From contig NZ_FOUU01000003.1 in the NCBI RefSeq assembly GCF_900114975.1, positions 1 to 64,000 of the forward strand: 64,000 bases of DNA, in the 5' to 3' direction. Both the position numbers and the translations under genes were made by a program. A model generated the notes under the pieces. The model made no database searches. It was not told the origin of the DNA and saw nothing but the letters and a program-made list of their open reading frames with translations. Of the stretch, positions 8,984 to 18,088 are shown one piece after another (within the stretch, counting starts at the first letter, position 1; each line of letters opens with the position of its first letter). This stretch comes from Thermodesulforhabdus norvegica. GTDB taxonomy: Bacteria; Desulfobacterota; Syntrophobacteria; Syntrophobacterales; Thermodesulforhabdaceae.

Positions 8984-11901
8984 GGAAGCACACTCCTTCT
9001 GCTGCGCATTTCCTTCGATGTTTCGAGCAGTTCCTCCAGAGACCAGTTTACGGGGATCTTCGTCATGCTTCCCCTTTTTCCTCTGAACTTAAGGTGTCCG
9101 TTGCGAAGCCCGAAGAGAAATAAATCTCTCGTCAGCGCAACATCCTGGATGCAATAGCTGACCAGCTCTTCCCATCTGCCTTCTCTGAACCATTTTACCG
9201 CCTGAATACCGTTTGCCCTTTTTACGCTTCCCAGCGTGGCAGCTGCGAGGTGATCCAGGCTAAGGCGGAAGCCGAGAACACGTGATACTTCTTCGAGAAT
9301 ATCGAAGGTGGGTAATATTTGAAGGTCGATCGTCGAATAAGGCATGAGTACGCGATAATCAAATCTTTTGATGTTAAATCCCACGATCAGTTCGTATGTC
9401 TGAAACTGCTTTATCAGGTCTTCTATTTCATCTTCTCTGTAAACCAGAAAACGTTCCTTGACCATGTCGTAGAGAACGGCAACAGAGACTCTCATAAGGT
9501 GGCAGTTGTGCCATCCTCCAACTTCGTGAGCAAGCTTTTGAGTTTCCAGGTCGAAGAAAGCAATGTTGTATTTTTGCGGTGACCTGTGAAGTATTACCGG
9601 CTCTGTCGCTCTTGAAGTGGGTTCGGCTTCGGAGTTTTCAACCAGCATGTCGGGGTCGGTGAGTGCTCTTACAATCAGCAGGGCTGCGTCCTTGTCAAGA
9701 GGCTTATTACCGGATCCACACTTGGGTGATTGTATGCACCTGGGACACCCCTCTGTGCAGTCGCACTCCTTAAGCAGATCCTCTACCCGCTTCAGTATGT
9801 CTTCGATCATGTCGAAAGCCCGTCGGCATAACCCGATTCCTCCCGGGTAGCCGTCATATATGAATACGGCGCTTTTCTGCACCTGAGGATGGTAGGGGGT
9901 CGCTATGCCGCCTATGTCGTTTCTATCGCAAAGAAGAAAGAGCGGAAACATGCTGATAATGGCATGCTCAAGGGCATGGAGTCCGCCCATAAAATGGCGT
10001 CCTGCGTCCCTGACGACTTTTTCAATCCAGCCGTCCACTTCTATCCAGAATCCCACGGTTTCGTAGCTCTGAGGCGGCAGTTCGAGCTCCACATGGTCTA
10101 TAATTTCCATTGTGCCCGTGGATTTTTTATCGTAGCCTGTAACCTGCTCGGTAACCCGAATCCTTCCTGCACGGATTACGAAGTTGTGAAGTGGTCTTGA
10201 TTTGATGATTTCAAGAATAGACGTTTCTTTTTCTACGGTAACTGCCGTGAAATAGGGCCCGTCAAAGGGAGTAATCCAGACGTTGCGTCGTTCGATGTCG
10301 AGATGCCGGACGATGTAGGTATCGCCAAGGTGAAGGTATACGGCACCAGGATGGCATTCCTTGAAGACCCGAACGCCGTCAATTGAGCCCACCGCCACGG
10401 GTTTTTTGCCCTTTGTGTCCAGAAAAATCGTAAAAGATTGACCCACCTGCCTTATGTCCACATCCCGATGCGGATACCGGTACCTTGACTTATAGGAACC
10501 CTCTTCTCCCCTGTGAAGCAACCCCAGAGCCTTCAGTCGGCCTACAACATCGAACCACCCGGGATTCTCGTTTACTTCCCTTTCGGTAATGGGAATTTCG
10601 GCAGCAGCACAGAGAAGATGATCCCTCAGGATCTCCGGATTTGCCACATCCGCCACGGCAGTCTCGTATTCTCCCGAAAGAACATGGCCAGGATGCGATA
10701 TAATGTAATGATCAAGCGCATCGTTCTGAGGTATTAATATAACCGCAGACTCCTGCCCGCCTCGCCCGACCCTTCCTGCCCTTTGCCACGTTGTCATCAC
10801 GGTGCCTGGATAGCCCACGAGTATGCAGACGTCCAGGTCGCCGATGTCGATTCCCAGCTCCAGTGCGCTGGTTGCAATTACGCCTCGAAGGTTCCCGCAA
10901 TTTATGGCTTCTTCGATGAAGCGCCTGTCAGAGGGCAGCAGACCGGCACGGTAGGAACTGACGAGACGGCTTACGTCGGGAAACCTTCGTTTTATGGTAA
11001 GATAAATCAATTCCGTCATCCGCCTTGAGCGGGTAAAGACGATGGTCTTGAGTCCTTTTCTTATGGAGCGAACCGTAAGGAGTGCGGCGGTCACGGCAAG
11101 GGGCAGATCGGTGGTGATAAACAGAATGTGCCGTGGCGGGGACGGAGCCGCCGAAGATGCTACGAGTGTCAAATCGTCGGGGGATATTCCCGTTAGTTGA
11201 GATGCCAGCTCCAGGGGATTACCTATCGTTGCCGAAAGAGAGAGGAACTGCGGGCTTGATCCGTAAAGTTTACATATGCGGCGAAGCCTTCGCAGGATCA
11301 GCGATACATGGCTTCCGAAAACTCCCCTGTAGGAATGCATTTCGTCGATTACGACGAATTTCAGATCCTGCCATAGCTTCTGCCACTTCGCATGGTAGGG
11401 AAGCAGGCCGTAGTGAAGCATATCGGGGTTGGTGATTAAAATCGAAGGCGTATTCTTCCTTATCTCGGCCCGTTCTTTTTCGGCGGTGTCCCCATCGTAG
11501 ACCGCTATGGCTTTTTCAGAGAGCAAACCGGAAAAGAACTCTCTTGCACTCTGAAGCTGATCCCGGCTAAGGGCTTTTATGGGAAATATAAGCAGGGCCT
11601 TTGCGCCTGGATCTGTTACAATTTTTTCTGCAATGGCGATCTGATAAATTAGCGACTTTCCACTTGCGGTCGGGGTTGACACCACCAGATGTTTTCCCTT
11701 GCGGAGTGCCTTCAGAGCTTCAAGCTGATGGCGGTATAATTGATGAATGTTGAATCTCTTCAGTAGAGGGAACACGCCGGCGGCGATGGAGGTTTTTAGG
11801 GGTACAAAGGACGGCGGGTTACCTTCGATAAAGGTGTGGTTTACAACCCTCCATCGTTCCTCTTCGTTTTTTATGTTTTGTAGAAAATACTGAAGAGCCA
11901 T
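8980..11901 (-). CDS. DEAD/DEAH helicase with MZB zinc domain fused to DnaQ-fold exonuclease (MrfA-MrfB fusion)
   Basis: A 973-residue fusion. Residues 1-450 form a superfamily 2 helicase: Walker A STPTASGKS (75-83), DEMH box (186-189), SATIGN, ATSALELGIDIG, and QRAGRVGRGG. A central part has the DUF1998/MZB region with a four-cysteine zinc cluster CDCTEGCPRC...KCG, as in B. subtilis MrfA (YprA). From about residue 780 a 3'-5' exonuclease domain follows: FFDLETQ (Exo I), GFNIKRFD (Exo II) and YCIQDVALTRD (Exo III, YxxxD, so DEDDy type), matching MrfB (YprB). MrfA and MrfB act together in repair of mitomycin-type lesions in Bacillus; here one polypeptide carries both. Acts on DNA in the cytoplasm. 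Overlaps aroQ by four bases. Confidence 0.88.
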   Translation of the reverse strand: MALQYFLQNIKNEEERWRVVNHTFIEGNPPSFVPLKTSIAAGVFPLLKRFNIHQLYRHQLEALKALRKGKHLVVSTPTASGKSLIYQIAIAEKIVTDPGAKALLIFPIKALSRDQLQSAREFFSGLLSEKAIAVYDGDTAEKERAEIRKNTPSILITNPDMLHYGLLPYHAKWQKLWQDLKFVVIDEMHSYRGVFGSHVSLILRRLRRICKLYGSSPQFLSLSATIGNPLELASQLTGISPDDLTLVASSAAPSPPRHILFITTDLPLAVTAALLTVRSIRKGLKTIVFTRSRRMTELIYLTIKRRFPDVSRLVSSYRAGLLPSDRRFIEEAINCGNLRGVIATSALELGIDIGDLDVCILVGYPGTVMTTWQRAGRVGRGGQESAVILIPQNDALDHYIISHPGHVLSGEYETAVADVANPEILRDHLLCAAAEIPITEREVNENPGWFDVVGRLKALGLLHRGEEGSYKSRYRYPHRDVDIRQVGQSFTIFLDTKGKKPVAVGSIDGVRVFKECHPGAVYLHLGDTYIVRHLDIERRNVWITPFDGPYFTAVTVEKETSILEIIKSRPLHNFVIRAGRIRVTEQVTGYDKKSTGTMEIIDHVELELPPQSYETVGFWIEVDGWIEKVVRDAGRHFMGGLHALEHAIISMFPLFLLCDRNDIGGIATPYHPQVQKSAVFIYDGYPGGIGLCRRAFDMIEDILKRVEDLLKECDCTEGCPRCIQSPKCGSGNKPLDKDAALLIVRALTDPDMLVENSEAEPTSRATEPVILHRSPQKYNIAFFDLETQKLAHEVGGWHNCHLMRVSVAVLYDMVKERFLVYREDEIEDLIKQFQTYELIVGFNIKRFDYRVLMPYSTIDLQILPTFDILEEVSRVLGFRLSLDHLAAATLGSVKRANGIQAVKWFREGRWEELVSYCIQDVALTRDLFLFGLRNGHLKFRGKRGSMTKIPVNWSLEELLETSKEMRSRRSVLP

Positions 11902-12002
11902 ATGTTTGAACTTTTAAACGCAATGTTCTAAATTAACATGAAAAGGCTTCGTCGGGAGTGTACAGCTATAACCCTTTCAGGTAAAGAGGCAGGAGGAGTG
12001 AA

Positions 12003-12641
12003 ATGAATCTGGAAGAGTTGAAGAAAAGGGTAAAATGGTTGGGTCATGATTCCATATGCATTGAAGGAAGTATTCGCGTCTACTTTGATCCCTATGAGTT
12101 GCCCCAGGGCCTGCCTGCTGCAGACCTGATTCTCATAAGCCATGAACACTTTGATCATTGCTCTCCCGAGGATGTTAAAAAAATCCAGAAGGATGACACC
12201 GTAATCGTTACCGATGCGGCCTCGGCAAAAAAATTGAAAGGCGATGTCAGGATCGTTAAGCCGGGAGATAAACTGGAGGTCAGGGGGGCTGTCGTAGAGG
12301 TGTATCCGGCCTATAATGTGAATAAACAATTTCACCCCAAAAATGCAGGTATGCTATCTTTTGTTGTGGAGTTGGACGGTGTAAGGTATTATCATGCCGG
12401 AGATACGGATCATATTCCCGAGATGAGCGGTATCAAAACGGATGTGGCTTTTCTGCCTGTGTCGGGGACCTATGTCATGACGGCCCGTGAAGCGATAGAA
12501 GCGGCCAGAGCAATAAGGCCTAAAGTGGCCATTCCGATGCACTACGGTGCCATTGTGGGTTCTGAAAAGGATGCCCGGGAGTTTGCAGAAGGGCTCAGGG
12601 GAGAAATTGAGGTAATAATACTTCCTAAAGCTTCAGCATGA
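12003..12641 (+). CDS. MBL-fold metal-dependent hydrolase (UlaG/COG2220 type)
   Basis: A 212-residue metallo-beta-lactamase-fold protein. Metal ligands are visible in SHEHFDH (HxHxDH, about 45-51), in YHAGDTD and in the late MHYG. The short length and the order of strands fit COG2220 hydrolases rather than glyoxalases or RNases. GCAGGAGGAG precedes the ATG. It overlaps the next radical SAM gene by four bases and so heads a plus-strand operon (MBL, radical SAM, phosphatase and perhaps the PilT pair). The substrate is unknown; proteins of this group include lactonases and phosphodiesterases. Confidence 0.85.
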   Translation: MNLEELKKRVKWLGHDSICIEGSIRVYFDPYELPQGLPAADLILISHEHFDHCSPEDVKKIQKDDTVIVTDAASAKKLKGDVRIVKPGDKLEVRGAVVEVYPAYNVNKQFHPKNAGMLSFVVELDGVRYYHAGDTDHIPEMSGIKTDVAFLPVSGTYVMTAREAIEAARAIRPKVAIPMHYGAIVGSEKDAREFAEGLRGEIEVIILPKASA

Positions 12642-13564
12642 GACCGGTTTATATAGAAACTTACGAGCGAGGGCTCCTGAAAAAGAAGATTGAAAGAGCC
12701 CTCGCGTGGATGAAAAAATGTACCCTCTGTCCCCGGATGTGCAGGGTGAACAGAGCGGTTGGTGAGAGAGGCTTCTGCCTTATAGGGCGTAGCGCCGTCG
12801 TGGCAAGCTATGGGCCTCACTTTGGCGAAGAATCGCCTCTGGTAGGTCGTTACGGGTCGGGAACTATTTTCTTCTGCGGCTGCAATCTGATGTGCACTTT
12901 TTGCCAGAATTACGAAATAAGCCATACGGCCGATGGGTTCACCGTATCCCCCGTCCAGCTTGCCGAAATAATGCTGGAACTTCAGAGAAACGGCTGTCAC
13001 AACATCAACTTTGTTACTCCCACTCATGTGGTTCCCCAGATTCTGGAAAGTCTGCCCCATGCCATAGAAAGGGGATTATCGGTACCTCTTGTATTTAACT
13101 GCGGAGGATACGAAAGGATTCCGGCGCTGAAGCTTCTTGAAGGTGTAATCGATATATACATGCCGGATTTTAAATTCTGGAGTACCGACAGTAGTGCCAG
13201 ATGGTGTCAGGCCCCCGATTATCCGAGGCGAGCTCGTGAGGCCTTGCGGGAGATGTACCGTCAGGTTGGAGACCTGACCATCAGAAACGGCATTGCCCTT
13301 AGAGGCCTTCTGGTTCGCCACCTTGTAATGCCGGGGTGTCTGGAAGAGACTCGTGAGATCATGAATTTCCTTGCCAGGGAGATCTCGCCTCATACCTATG
13401 TTAACGTTATGGATCAGTACCGACCCTGTGGAAATGCTTACAGGGATCCTCAGCTTCGCAGGAGAATTACCGTCGAAGAGTTCGTCAAAGCCCTTAAATA
13501 CGCAAAAGATGCGGGGATCACCCGCCTTGATGAAAGGAGAACAGCGCTTTTCTGGTCAATCTGA
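12638..13564 (+). CDS. Radical SAM protein, PflX-like (COG1313)
   Basis: A 308-residue radical SAM protein. The cluster motif is CGCNLMCTFCQN (CX3CX2C within CNLMCTFC), preceded by an N-terminal cysteine cluster CTLCPRMC...GFC typical of the PflX/COG1313 group. This group is often annotated as pyruvate formate-lyase activase-like, but no glycyl radical enzyme is nearby. MDQYRPCGNA near the C-terminus is a family hallmark. Start overlaps the MBL gene by ATGA and its stop overlaps the phosphatase start by one base, so the three are translationally coupled. Second PflA-like protein in the window after the one at 6.2 kb. Function unknown. Confidence 0.82.
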   Translation: MRPVYIETYERGLLKKKIERALAWMKKCTLCPRMCRVNRAVGERGFCLIGRSAVVASYGPHFGEESPLVGRYGSGTIFFCGCNLMCTFCQNYEISHTADGFTVSPVQLAEIMLELQRNGCHNINFVTPTHVVPQILESLPHAIERGLSVPLVFNCGGYERIPALKLLEGVIDIYMPDFKFWSTDSSARWCQAPDYPRRAREALREMYRQVGDLTIRNGIALRGLLVRHLVMPGCLEETREIMNFLAREISPHTYVNVMDQYRPCGNAYRDPQLRRRITVEEFVKALKYAKDAGITRLDERRTALFWSI

Positions 13565-14238
13565 TGAAGGTCTGTGACCTCAGAGGTCAATCTTTTCGCT
13601 CTATTTACGCCGTGGGCGACATACACGGCATGGCGCCGCTGCTGGAAGAGCTTCTTGATCTTGTAACCTTTGACCCTGATAAGGATCTGATGATCTTTTT
13701 GGGAGACTACATCGACAGAGGACCCTACTCCAGGGAGGTTATTGAAATTCTCTTGGGGCTTGTAAACCGGTATCCTTCGGTACTGTGCCTTAAGGGCAAT
13801 CATGAACAAATGTTTCTGGACTTTCTCTCTGGAGCCGATCCGCTTGTTTATTTCTGGAACGGCGGAAGACAAACCCTTAAGAGCTACGGATACCGGGAGC
13901 GGGACGATGGATCCTACGAGGTTTTCGTGCCCGAGGAGCATCTGAAGTTTCTCAGGAGTCTTCATTTGGGTGTGGAGACGGACGATTATATCTTCGTTCA
14001 CGCAGGACTCAGGCCGGGTATTCCTCTTGATCTCCAGAGTGAAGAGGACATGCTGTGGATAAGGCATGAATTTATCTACAGCATGGAGGATTTCGGAAAA
14101 AGGGTCGTTTTCGGTCATACCCCGGTGGTGGAACCGCTGGTTATGCATAACAAGATTGGTATTGACACGGGAGCGGTTTACGGAAGGTACCTGACCTGTG
14201 TGAAGTTGCCGGATGAGGAGTTTTATAGAGTATGGTGA
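13564..14238 (+). CDS. PPP-family metallophosphatase (serine/threonine phosphatase or ApaH-like)
   Basis: A 224-residue calcineurin-like phosphoesterase with all PPP signatures: GDIHG (18-22), GDYIDRG (47-53), GNHE (about 79-82), HAGLRPG and FGHTP. These bind two metal ions. Family members dephosphorylate protein serine/threonine/tyrosine or hydrolyse Ap4A; at 224 aa it is nearer to bacterial PrpA/PrpB-type phosphatases than to ApaH (about 280 aa). The start ATG shares its A with the stop TGA of the upstream radical SAM gene. It is followed 26 bases later by pilT, so a link to pilus regulation is possible but unsupported. Confidence 0.88.
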   Translation: MKVCDLRGQSFRSIYAVGDIHGMAPLLEELLDLVTFDPDKDLMIFLGDYIDRGPYSREVIEILLGLVNRYPSVLCLKGNHEQMFLDFLSGADPLVYFWNGGRQTLKSYGYRERDDGSYEVFVPEEHLKFLRSLHLGVETDDYIFVHAGLRPGIPLDLQSEEDMLWIRHEFIYSMEDFGKRVVFGHTPVVEPLVMHNKIGIDTGAVYGRYLTCVKLPDEEFYRVW

Positions 14239-14264
14239 ATGCTAATCCTTAAGGGGGATCGGAT

Positions 14265-15347
14265 ATGGCAAGGATTGATGCCTTTTTTGAACTGATGCAT
14301 AAGCAGGGTGCTTCTGACCTTCACATGGTTTCGGGTCATCCACCTGCATTGCGAATACACGGAGACCTTGAAAGAGTGAAGTATAAGGTACTCGACGACA
14401 ACGATCTTAGGGCAATGCTTTACGAAATAACGCCGGAAGAAAAAATAAAGGAATTCGAAGAAACCGGTGACGTAGATTTCGCCTACGAAATACCGGGACT
14501 CGGTCGATACCGTGCCAATCTCTTTATGCAGAACAGGGGAATAGGCGCTGTGTTCAGGGTAATACCCAGTGAAATAAAAACCGTAGAAGAGCTTGGACTT
14601 CCACCGGTTATCAAGAGACTTGCCCTTCTTCCCAGAGGGCTTGTACTGGTGACGGGTCCTACAGGAAGTGGAAAATCCACAACCCTTGCGGCCATAATAG
14701 ATGAAGCCAACAGACATAGAAAGGATCACGTAATTACCATTGAAGACCCCATAGAATTCGTTCACAAGAGCAAAAATTGCCTGATCAACCACAGAGAAGT
14801 GGGAACTCATACGAGGAGTTTCGCTACCGCTCTGAGGGCCGCTCTTCGCGAGGACCCGGACATAATCCTTGTGGGAGAGATGCGAGACCTGGAGACCATA
14901 AGGCTTGCCATCGAAGCGGCCGCCACGGGGCATCTTGTTTTTTCAACCCTTCATACCGAGTATGCTTCAAAGACCGTGAACCGGATTATCGAGGTTTTCC
15001 CTACCGATGAACAGGAACACATCCGCCAGATGCTGGCAGATTCTATCAGGGCCGTCGTGTCTCAGACACTACTGAAAAGGATTGATAAGCCCGGGCGTGT
15101 CCCCGCCTGCGAGATCCTGATAGCAACTCACGGTGTTCGTGCAATGATTCGTGAGAAAAAAACCCAGCACCTTCTGTCGGCAATTCAGACGGGGAAAAAA
15201 TACGGCATGCAAACCCTTGATGACTCCATACTGGAGCATTTACAGGCAGGTCGTATTTCTGCTCAGGAAGCCTATATGAAGTGTGCCAACAAAGAAATGT
15301 TCAGACCCTATTTGCACGAACCGCCTACCGACTTTACGGAGGTGTGA
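14265..15347 (+). CDS. pilT: Type IV pilus twitching motility ATPase PilT
   Basis: A 360-residue PilT retraction ATPase. It has the N-terminal ASDLHMVSGHPP motif, Walker A GPTGSGKST, the acidic ITIEDPIEFVH box, VGEMRDLETIRLAIEAAATGHL (Walker B and His box), and the C-terminal AMIREKKT segment equivalent to the PilT AIRNLIRE motif. The hexamer depolymerises the pilus at the inner-membrane base. GGGGGATCGG lies upstream of the ATG. A second, diverged PilT-type ATPase starts four bases after its stop, an arrangement like pilT-pilU in other bacteria. No pilin or pilus platform genes are in the window. Confidence 0.95.
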   Translation: MARIDAFFELMHKQGASDLHMVSGHPPALRIHGDLERVKYKVLDDNDLRAMLYEITPEEKIKEFEETGDVDFAYEIPGLGRYRANLFMQNRGIGAVFRVIPSEIKTVEELGLPPVIKRLALLPRGLVLVTGPTGSGKSTTLAAIIDEANRHRKDHVITIEDPIEFVHKSKNCLINHREVGTHTRSFATALRAALREDPDIILVGEMRDLETIRLAIEAAATGHLVFSTLHTEYASKTVNRIIEVFPTDEQEHIRQMLADSIRAVVSQTLLKRIDKPGRVPACEILIATHGVRAMIREKKTQHLLSAIQTGKKYGMQTLDDSILEHLQAGRISAQEAYMKCANKEMFRPYLHEPPTDFTEV

Positions 15348-15350
15348 TCC

Positions 15351-16526
15351 ATGAGACGGGAAGAGCTGGATATATTACTGTCCAAGATCCTGGACGAATA
15401 TCCCACACTTTCGGATATTAACTTCACCGTGGGGTATCCTCCACAGGCTGAAGTTGACGGGGTTCTAAAGCCGGCCCCTCTGGAAATAGGCATAAAAGAG
15501 CTTTTACCCTATCATACCGAGATGATAGCGCTTGCCCTTATAGGCAACAACCGGAGAAATCTACAAAATCTCCTGCGCCAGGGTTCCTGCGATCTTTCCT
15601 ATGCCGTCCCTGGAAAAGCAAGATTTCGCGTTAACGTCTTCTATCAAAAGGGTAATCTTTCAATTGTCATGCGTCAGCTTCCGCCCAGAGTTCCCACTAT
15701 GGAAGAAATGAATCTCCCCAGGGTTCTCAAAAAAATCGCCTTCGAAAAAAACGGAATAGTTTTCGTAACCGGCGCAACAGGAAGCGGAAAGTCGACAACC
15801 CTCGCGACTATACTCCACGAAATAAACAGAAACTTTCCCGTACATGTGGTGACACTCGAAGATCCTATCGAATTCGTACATCAACCCATAAAAGCCACCT
15901 TTAACCAGAGGGAACTGGGGAGTGATTTCGATACCTACGCCAACGGCCTGAGGGCCGCACTTCGTCAGGCTCCGAAGGTGATCCTCGTGGGCGAAATGCG
16001 AGACCGGGAAACCATGGAAATCGGATTGAATGCAGCAGAAACGGGCCATCTGGTCCTCACCACTCTGCACACCATTGACGCCTCCCATACGATAAGCCGT
16101 CTCATAGGCATGTTTGAATACGAAGAAGAAAGGCTTATTCGACTCCGACTGGCAGAGTCCATGAGGTGGATTGTTTCCCAGAGGCTTCTTCCTCGAGTGG
16201 GGGGCGGTCGTATAGCCGCTTTTGAAATCATGGGAAATAACGTTCGTGTGCGGGAAGCCATAATCCACGGTGAAGCCGAAGGGAAAACCTTCTACGATAT
16301 AATGGAGCAGAGCAAACCCTTCGGTTGGACGAGCTTTGACAGCTACATCTTGGACCTGTACCGGAGCGGTGAAATTACGGAAGAAACGGCGATCCTCTAT
16401 GCCTCAAACCGGGCTATCGTTAAGAGAGGAATCGATGCCATTAAAGCCAGCCGGGGCGAGAGAACAACCGATATAGAGGGCCTTCAAATCGATACCGATT
16501 ACAGCAAAAAGGTTATCGGCTCATGA
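15351..16526 (+). CDS. Second PilT-family ATPase (PilU-like)
   Basis: A 391-residue paralog of the preceding PilT: Walker A GATGSGKST, VTLEDPIEFVH, VGEMRDRETM and the TTLHTIDASHT His box are all intact. The N-terminus has LSDINFTVGYPP in place of the ASDLHMVSG motif. The C-terminal AIRNLIRE-like motif reads VREAIIHGEAEG, and there is an extra acidic tail of about 40 residues. PilU proteins assist PilT in forceful retraction. GGAGGTGATCC, nearly the full anti-16S complement, precedes the ATG, four bases after pilT stops. The next gene overlaps by four bases, giving a three-gene coupled unit. Confidence 0.88.
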   Translation: MRREELDILLSKILDEYPTLSDINFTVGYPPQAEVDGVLKPAPLEIGIKELLPYHTEMIALALIGNNRRNLQNLLRQGSCDLSYAVPGKARFRVNVFYQKGNLSIVMRQLPPRVPTMEEMNLPRVLKKIAFEKNGIVFVTGATGSGKSTTLATILHEINRNFPVHVVTLEDPIEFVHQPIKATFNQRELGSDFDTYANGLRAALRQAPKVILVGEMRDRETMEIGLNAAETGHLVLTTLHTIDASHTISRLIGMFEYEEERLIRLRLAESMRWIVSQRLLPRVGGGRIAAFEIMGNNVRVREAIIHGEAEGKTFYDIMEQSKPFGWTSFDSYILDLYRSGEITEETAILYASNRAIVKRGIDAIKASRGERTTDIEGLQIDTDYSKKVIGS

Positions 16527-18088
16527 GGTTAAAAAAGACCGTGTGGATTTTTGCTTTTTTGATCTCCACACTTTCCGGCGTGCTGATCTCTTATGCCGCC
16601 GAAATCAGGATTGAAAAAGTACTGCTCAGCCCTCAATCTGCAACGATCTGGGGTACCGCCTATGTTACAGTTGAAGAAGACGGAAAAGACCCTTACTTTG
16701 AACTCACTCTCCCACCCCAGACCAAACCCGATACGCTCAGCCTGAAGGTCGAACAGCCGTCCGGGTTGATCGTAACCGACCTTTCTTATGAGCTCCTTGA
16801 AAAGCGCGATGAGGAAAACCTTAAACTCCTGGCAGAAAAGATAAAAGACCTTGAAAAGGAAATAGACCTTCTTCAGGCCGAAGCGGATATTAACTCGAGG
16901 CTTATCGATACCTGGCTGGGATGGGCTCAAAAGGCTGATTCGTCGGGTAATTTCATTGCCGTGATGGAAGAGACGGGAAAGCGGGTAAAAGAGTTGCAGG
17001 CATCAAGGATAAGAACAATCCATGATGTGGAGTTAAAGAAAAGAGAACTCAAAAGGCTGAAAGAGACATATGAGAACCTGGCAGGGTCTGTTAACAGGAG
17101 CTGGAGGTTTAAGTGTCGAGTTTCTTCTAAGTCGAATTACTCCCTAAAACCGGGAACACAACTAAGGGTTGCGTACAGTTTTTTGTTTTCCGATGCGGGA
17201 TGGAAGGCAGTTTACCTTATCAACGGAGAACCGGCTCGTGATAGACTGACCCTTACATGGCTGGCAGAAGTATGGCAGAAGTCAGGGATTGACTGGAGGG
17301 ACGTGGATCTGATGCTGGCCACCACGGAACCCGTTTTTAATCTTGAACCGCCGGAACTTCCGCCCTGGAATATTCGTCCTCTTGAACTGCCGCCCAGATC
17401 GGCCGGGTCTTTCAAGTTAATGGCAGTTCCTGAAAAAACGGAATTGCCGGCAGAAGCCGGAATAAAACATGAAAAAAAATCCGGTTTTGCAGTTTACCAT
17501 GTGGGAAAGCGAACCGTAAGAGCGGGTACCGGAGAACGTATAATGATAGAAAACTTCAGCTGGGATACCGATTTTAAGTACCTTCTCAGACCTTACGTAT
17601 CTCCCTGGTCTTTTATTCGCGGTAAAGTTTCGTTAAAAGAGAGCGTGACCCTTCCCGGCGGCAATGGTCTCTATTTTCTCGACGGGGTTTTCGTAAAAAG
17701 CGCACCTTTCTCATTTCACGGTTTGGAAAAGGTTTTTTACTTCGGGCCGGATCGATTGGTCACGGGCGATCTGGTATTAAAGAAAAGAGAAACGGGCAAA
17801 GAGGGGCTGATAAAAGAGAAGAAAACTTACAGCTGGGAGTGGCAGTTCATAATACGAAACAATCACGAGTATCCTGTGGATCTTGTCCTCGAGGAGCGAA
17901 AGCCCATTGCAACGGACGAGCGAATTACCGTGAAAATTGAAGAAATGACCGAGTCACCTCAAAGTGATCCCGGGAATCCTAACGTGTGGGTATGGAATAT
18001 CAATATGCCTCCTCATCACGAGAAAATTCTAAAATTCGCCGTTACCGTCCTGACTCCCGAAGACATGTCCGTTGATCCCGGGTGGTAG
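16523..18088 (+). CDS. DUF4140/DUF4139 domain protein, exported
   Basis: A 521-residue protein with a signal peptide (hydrophobic residues 6-22, cut near SYAAE). Residues about 24-120 resemble the DUF4140 head. A charged coiled coil spans about 90-190 (LEKEIDLLQAE and similar heptads), and the beta-rich rest matches DUF4139 (YLINGEPARDRLTLTWLAEV, late NPNVWVWNINMPP). The family includes the so-called mucoidy-inhibitor-like proteins of unknown function. It acts in the periplasm or cell envelope. The ATG overlaps the PilU-like stop (ATGA), suggesting co-expression with pilus retraction ATPases. Its last 47 bases overlap the convergent CARF gene. Confidence 0.8.
   Translation: MRLKKTVWIFAFLISTLSGVLISYAAEIRIEKVLLSPQSATIWGTAYVTVEEDGKDPYFELTLPPQTKPDTLSLKVEQPSGLIVTDLSYELLEKRDEENLKLLAEKIKDLEKEIDLLQAEADINSRLIDTWLGWAQKADSSGNFIAVMEETGKRVKELQASRIRTIHDVELKKRELKRLKETYENLAGSVNRSWRFKCRVSSKSNYSLKPGTQLRVAYSFLFSDAGWKAVYLINGEPARDRLTLTWLAEVWQKSGIDWRDVDLMLATTEPVFNLEPPELPPWNIRPLELPPRSAGSFKLMAVPEKTELPAEAGIKHEKKSGFAVYHVGKRTVRAGTGERIMIENFSWDTDFKYLLRPYVSPWSFIRGKVSLKESVTLPGGNGLYFLDGVFVKSAPFSFHGLEKVFYFGPDRLVTGDLVLKKRETGKEGLIKEKKTYSWEWQFIIRNNHEYPVDLVLEERKPIATDERITVKIEEMTESPQSDPGNPNVWVWNINMPPHHEKILKFAVTVLTPEDMSVDPGW

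Noticed and set aside
14223-14933. 236-codon minus-strand open frame
   Set aside because: Shadow of pilT, which has all ATPase motifs in the plus frame.
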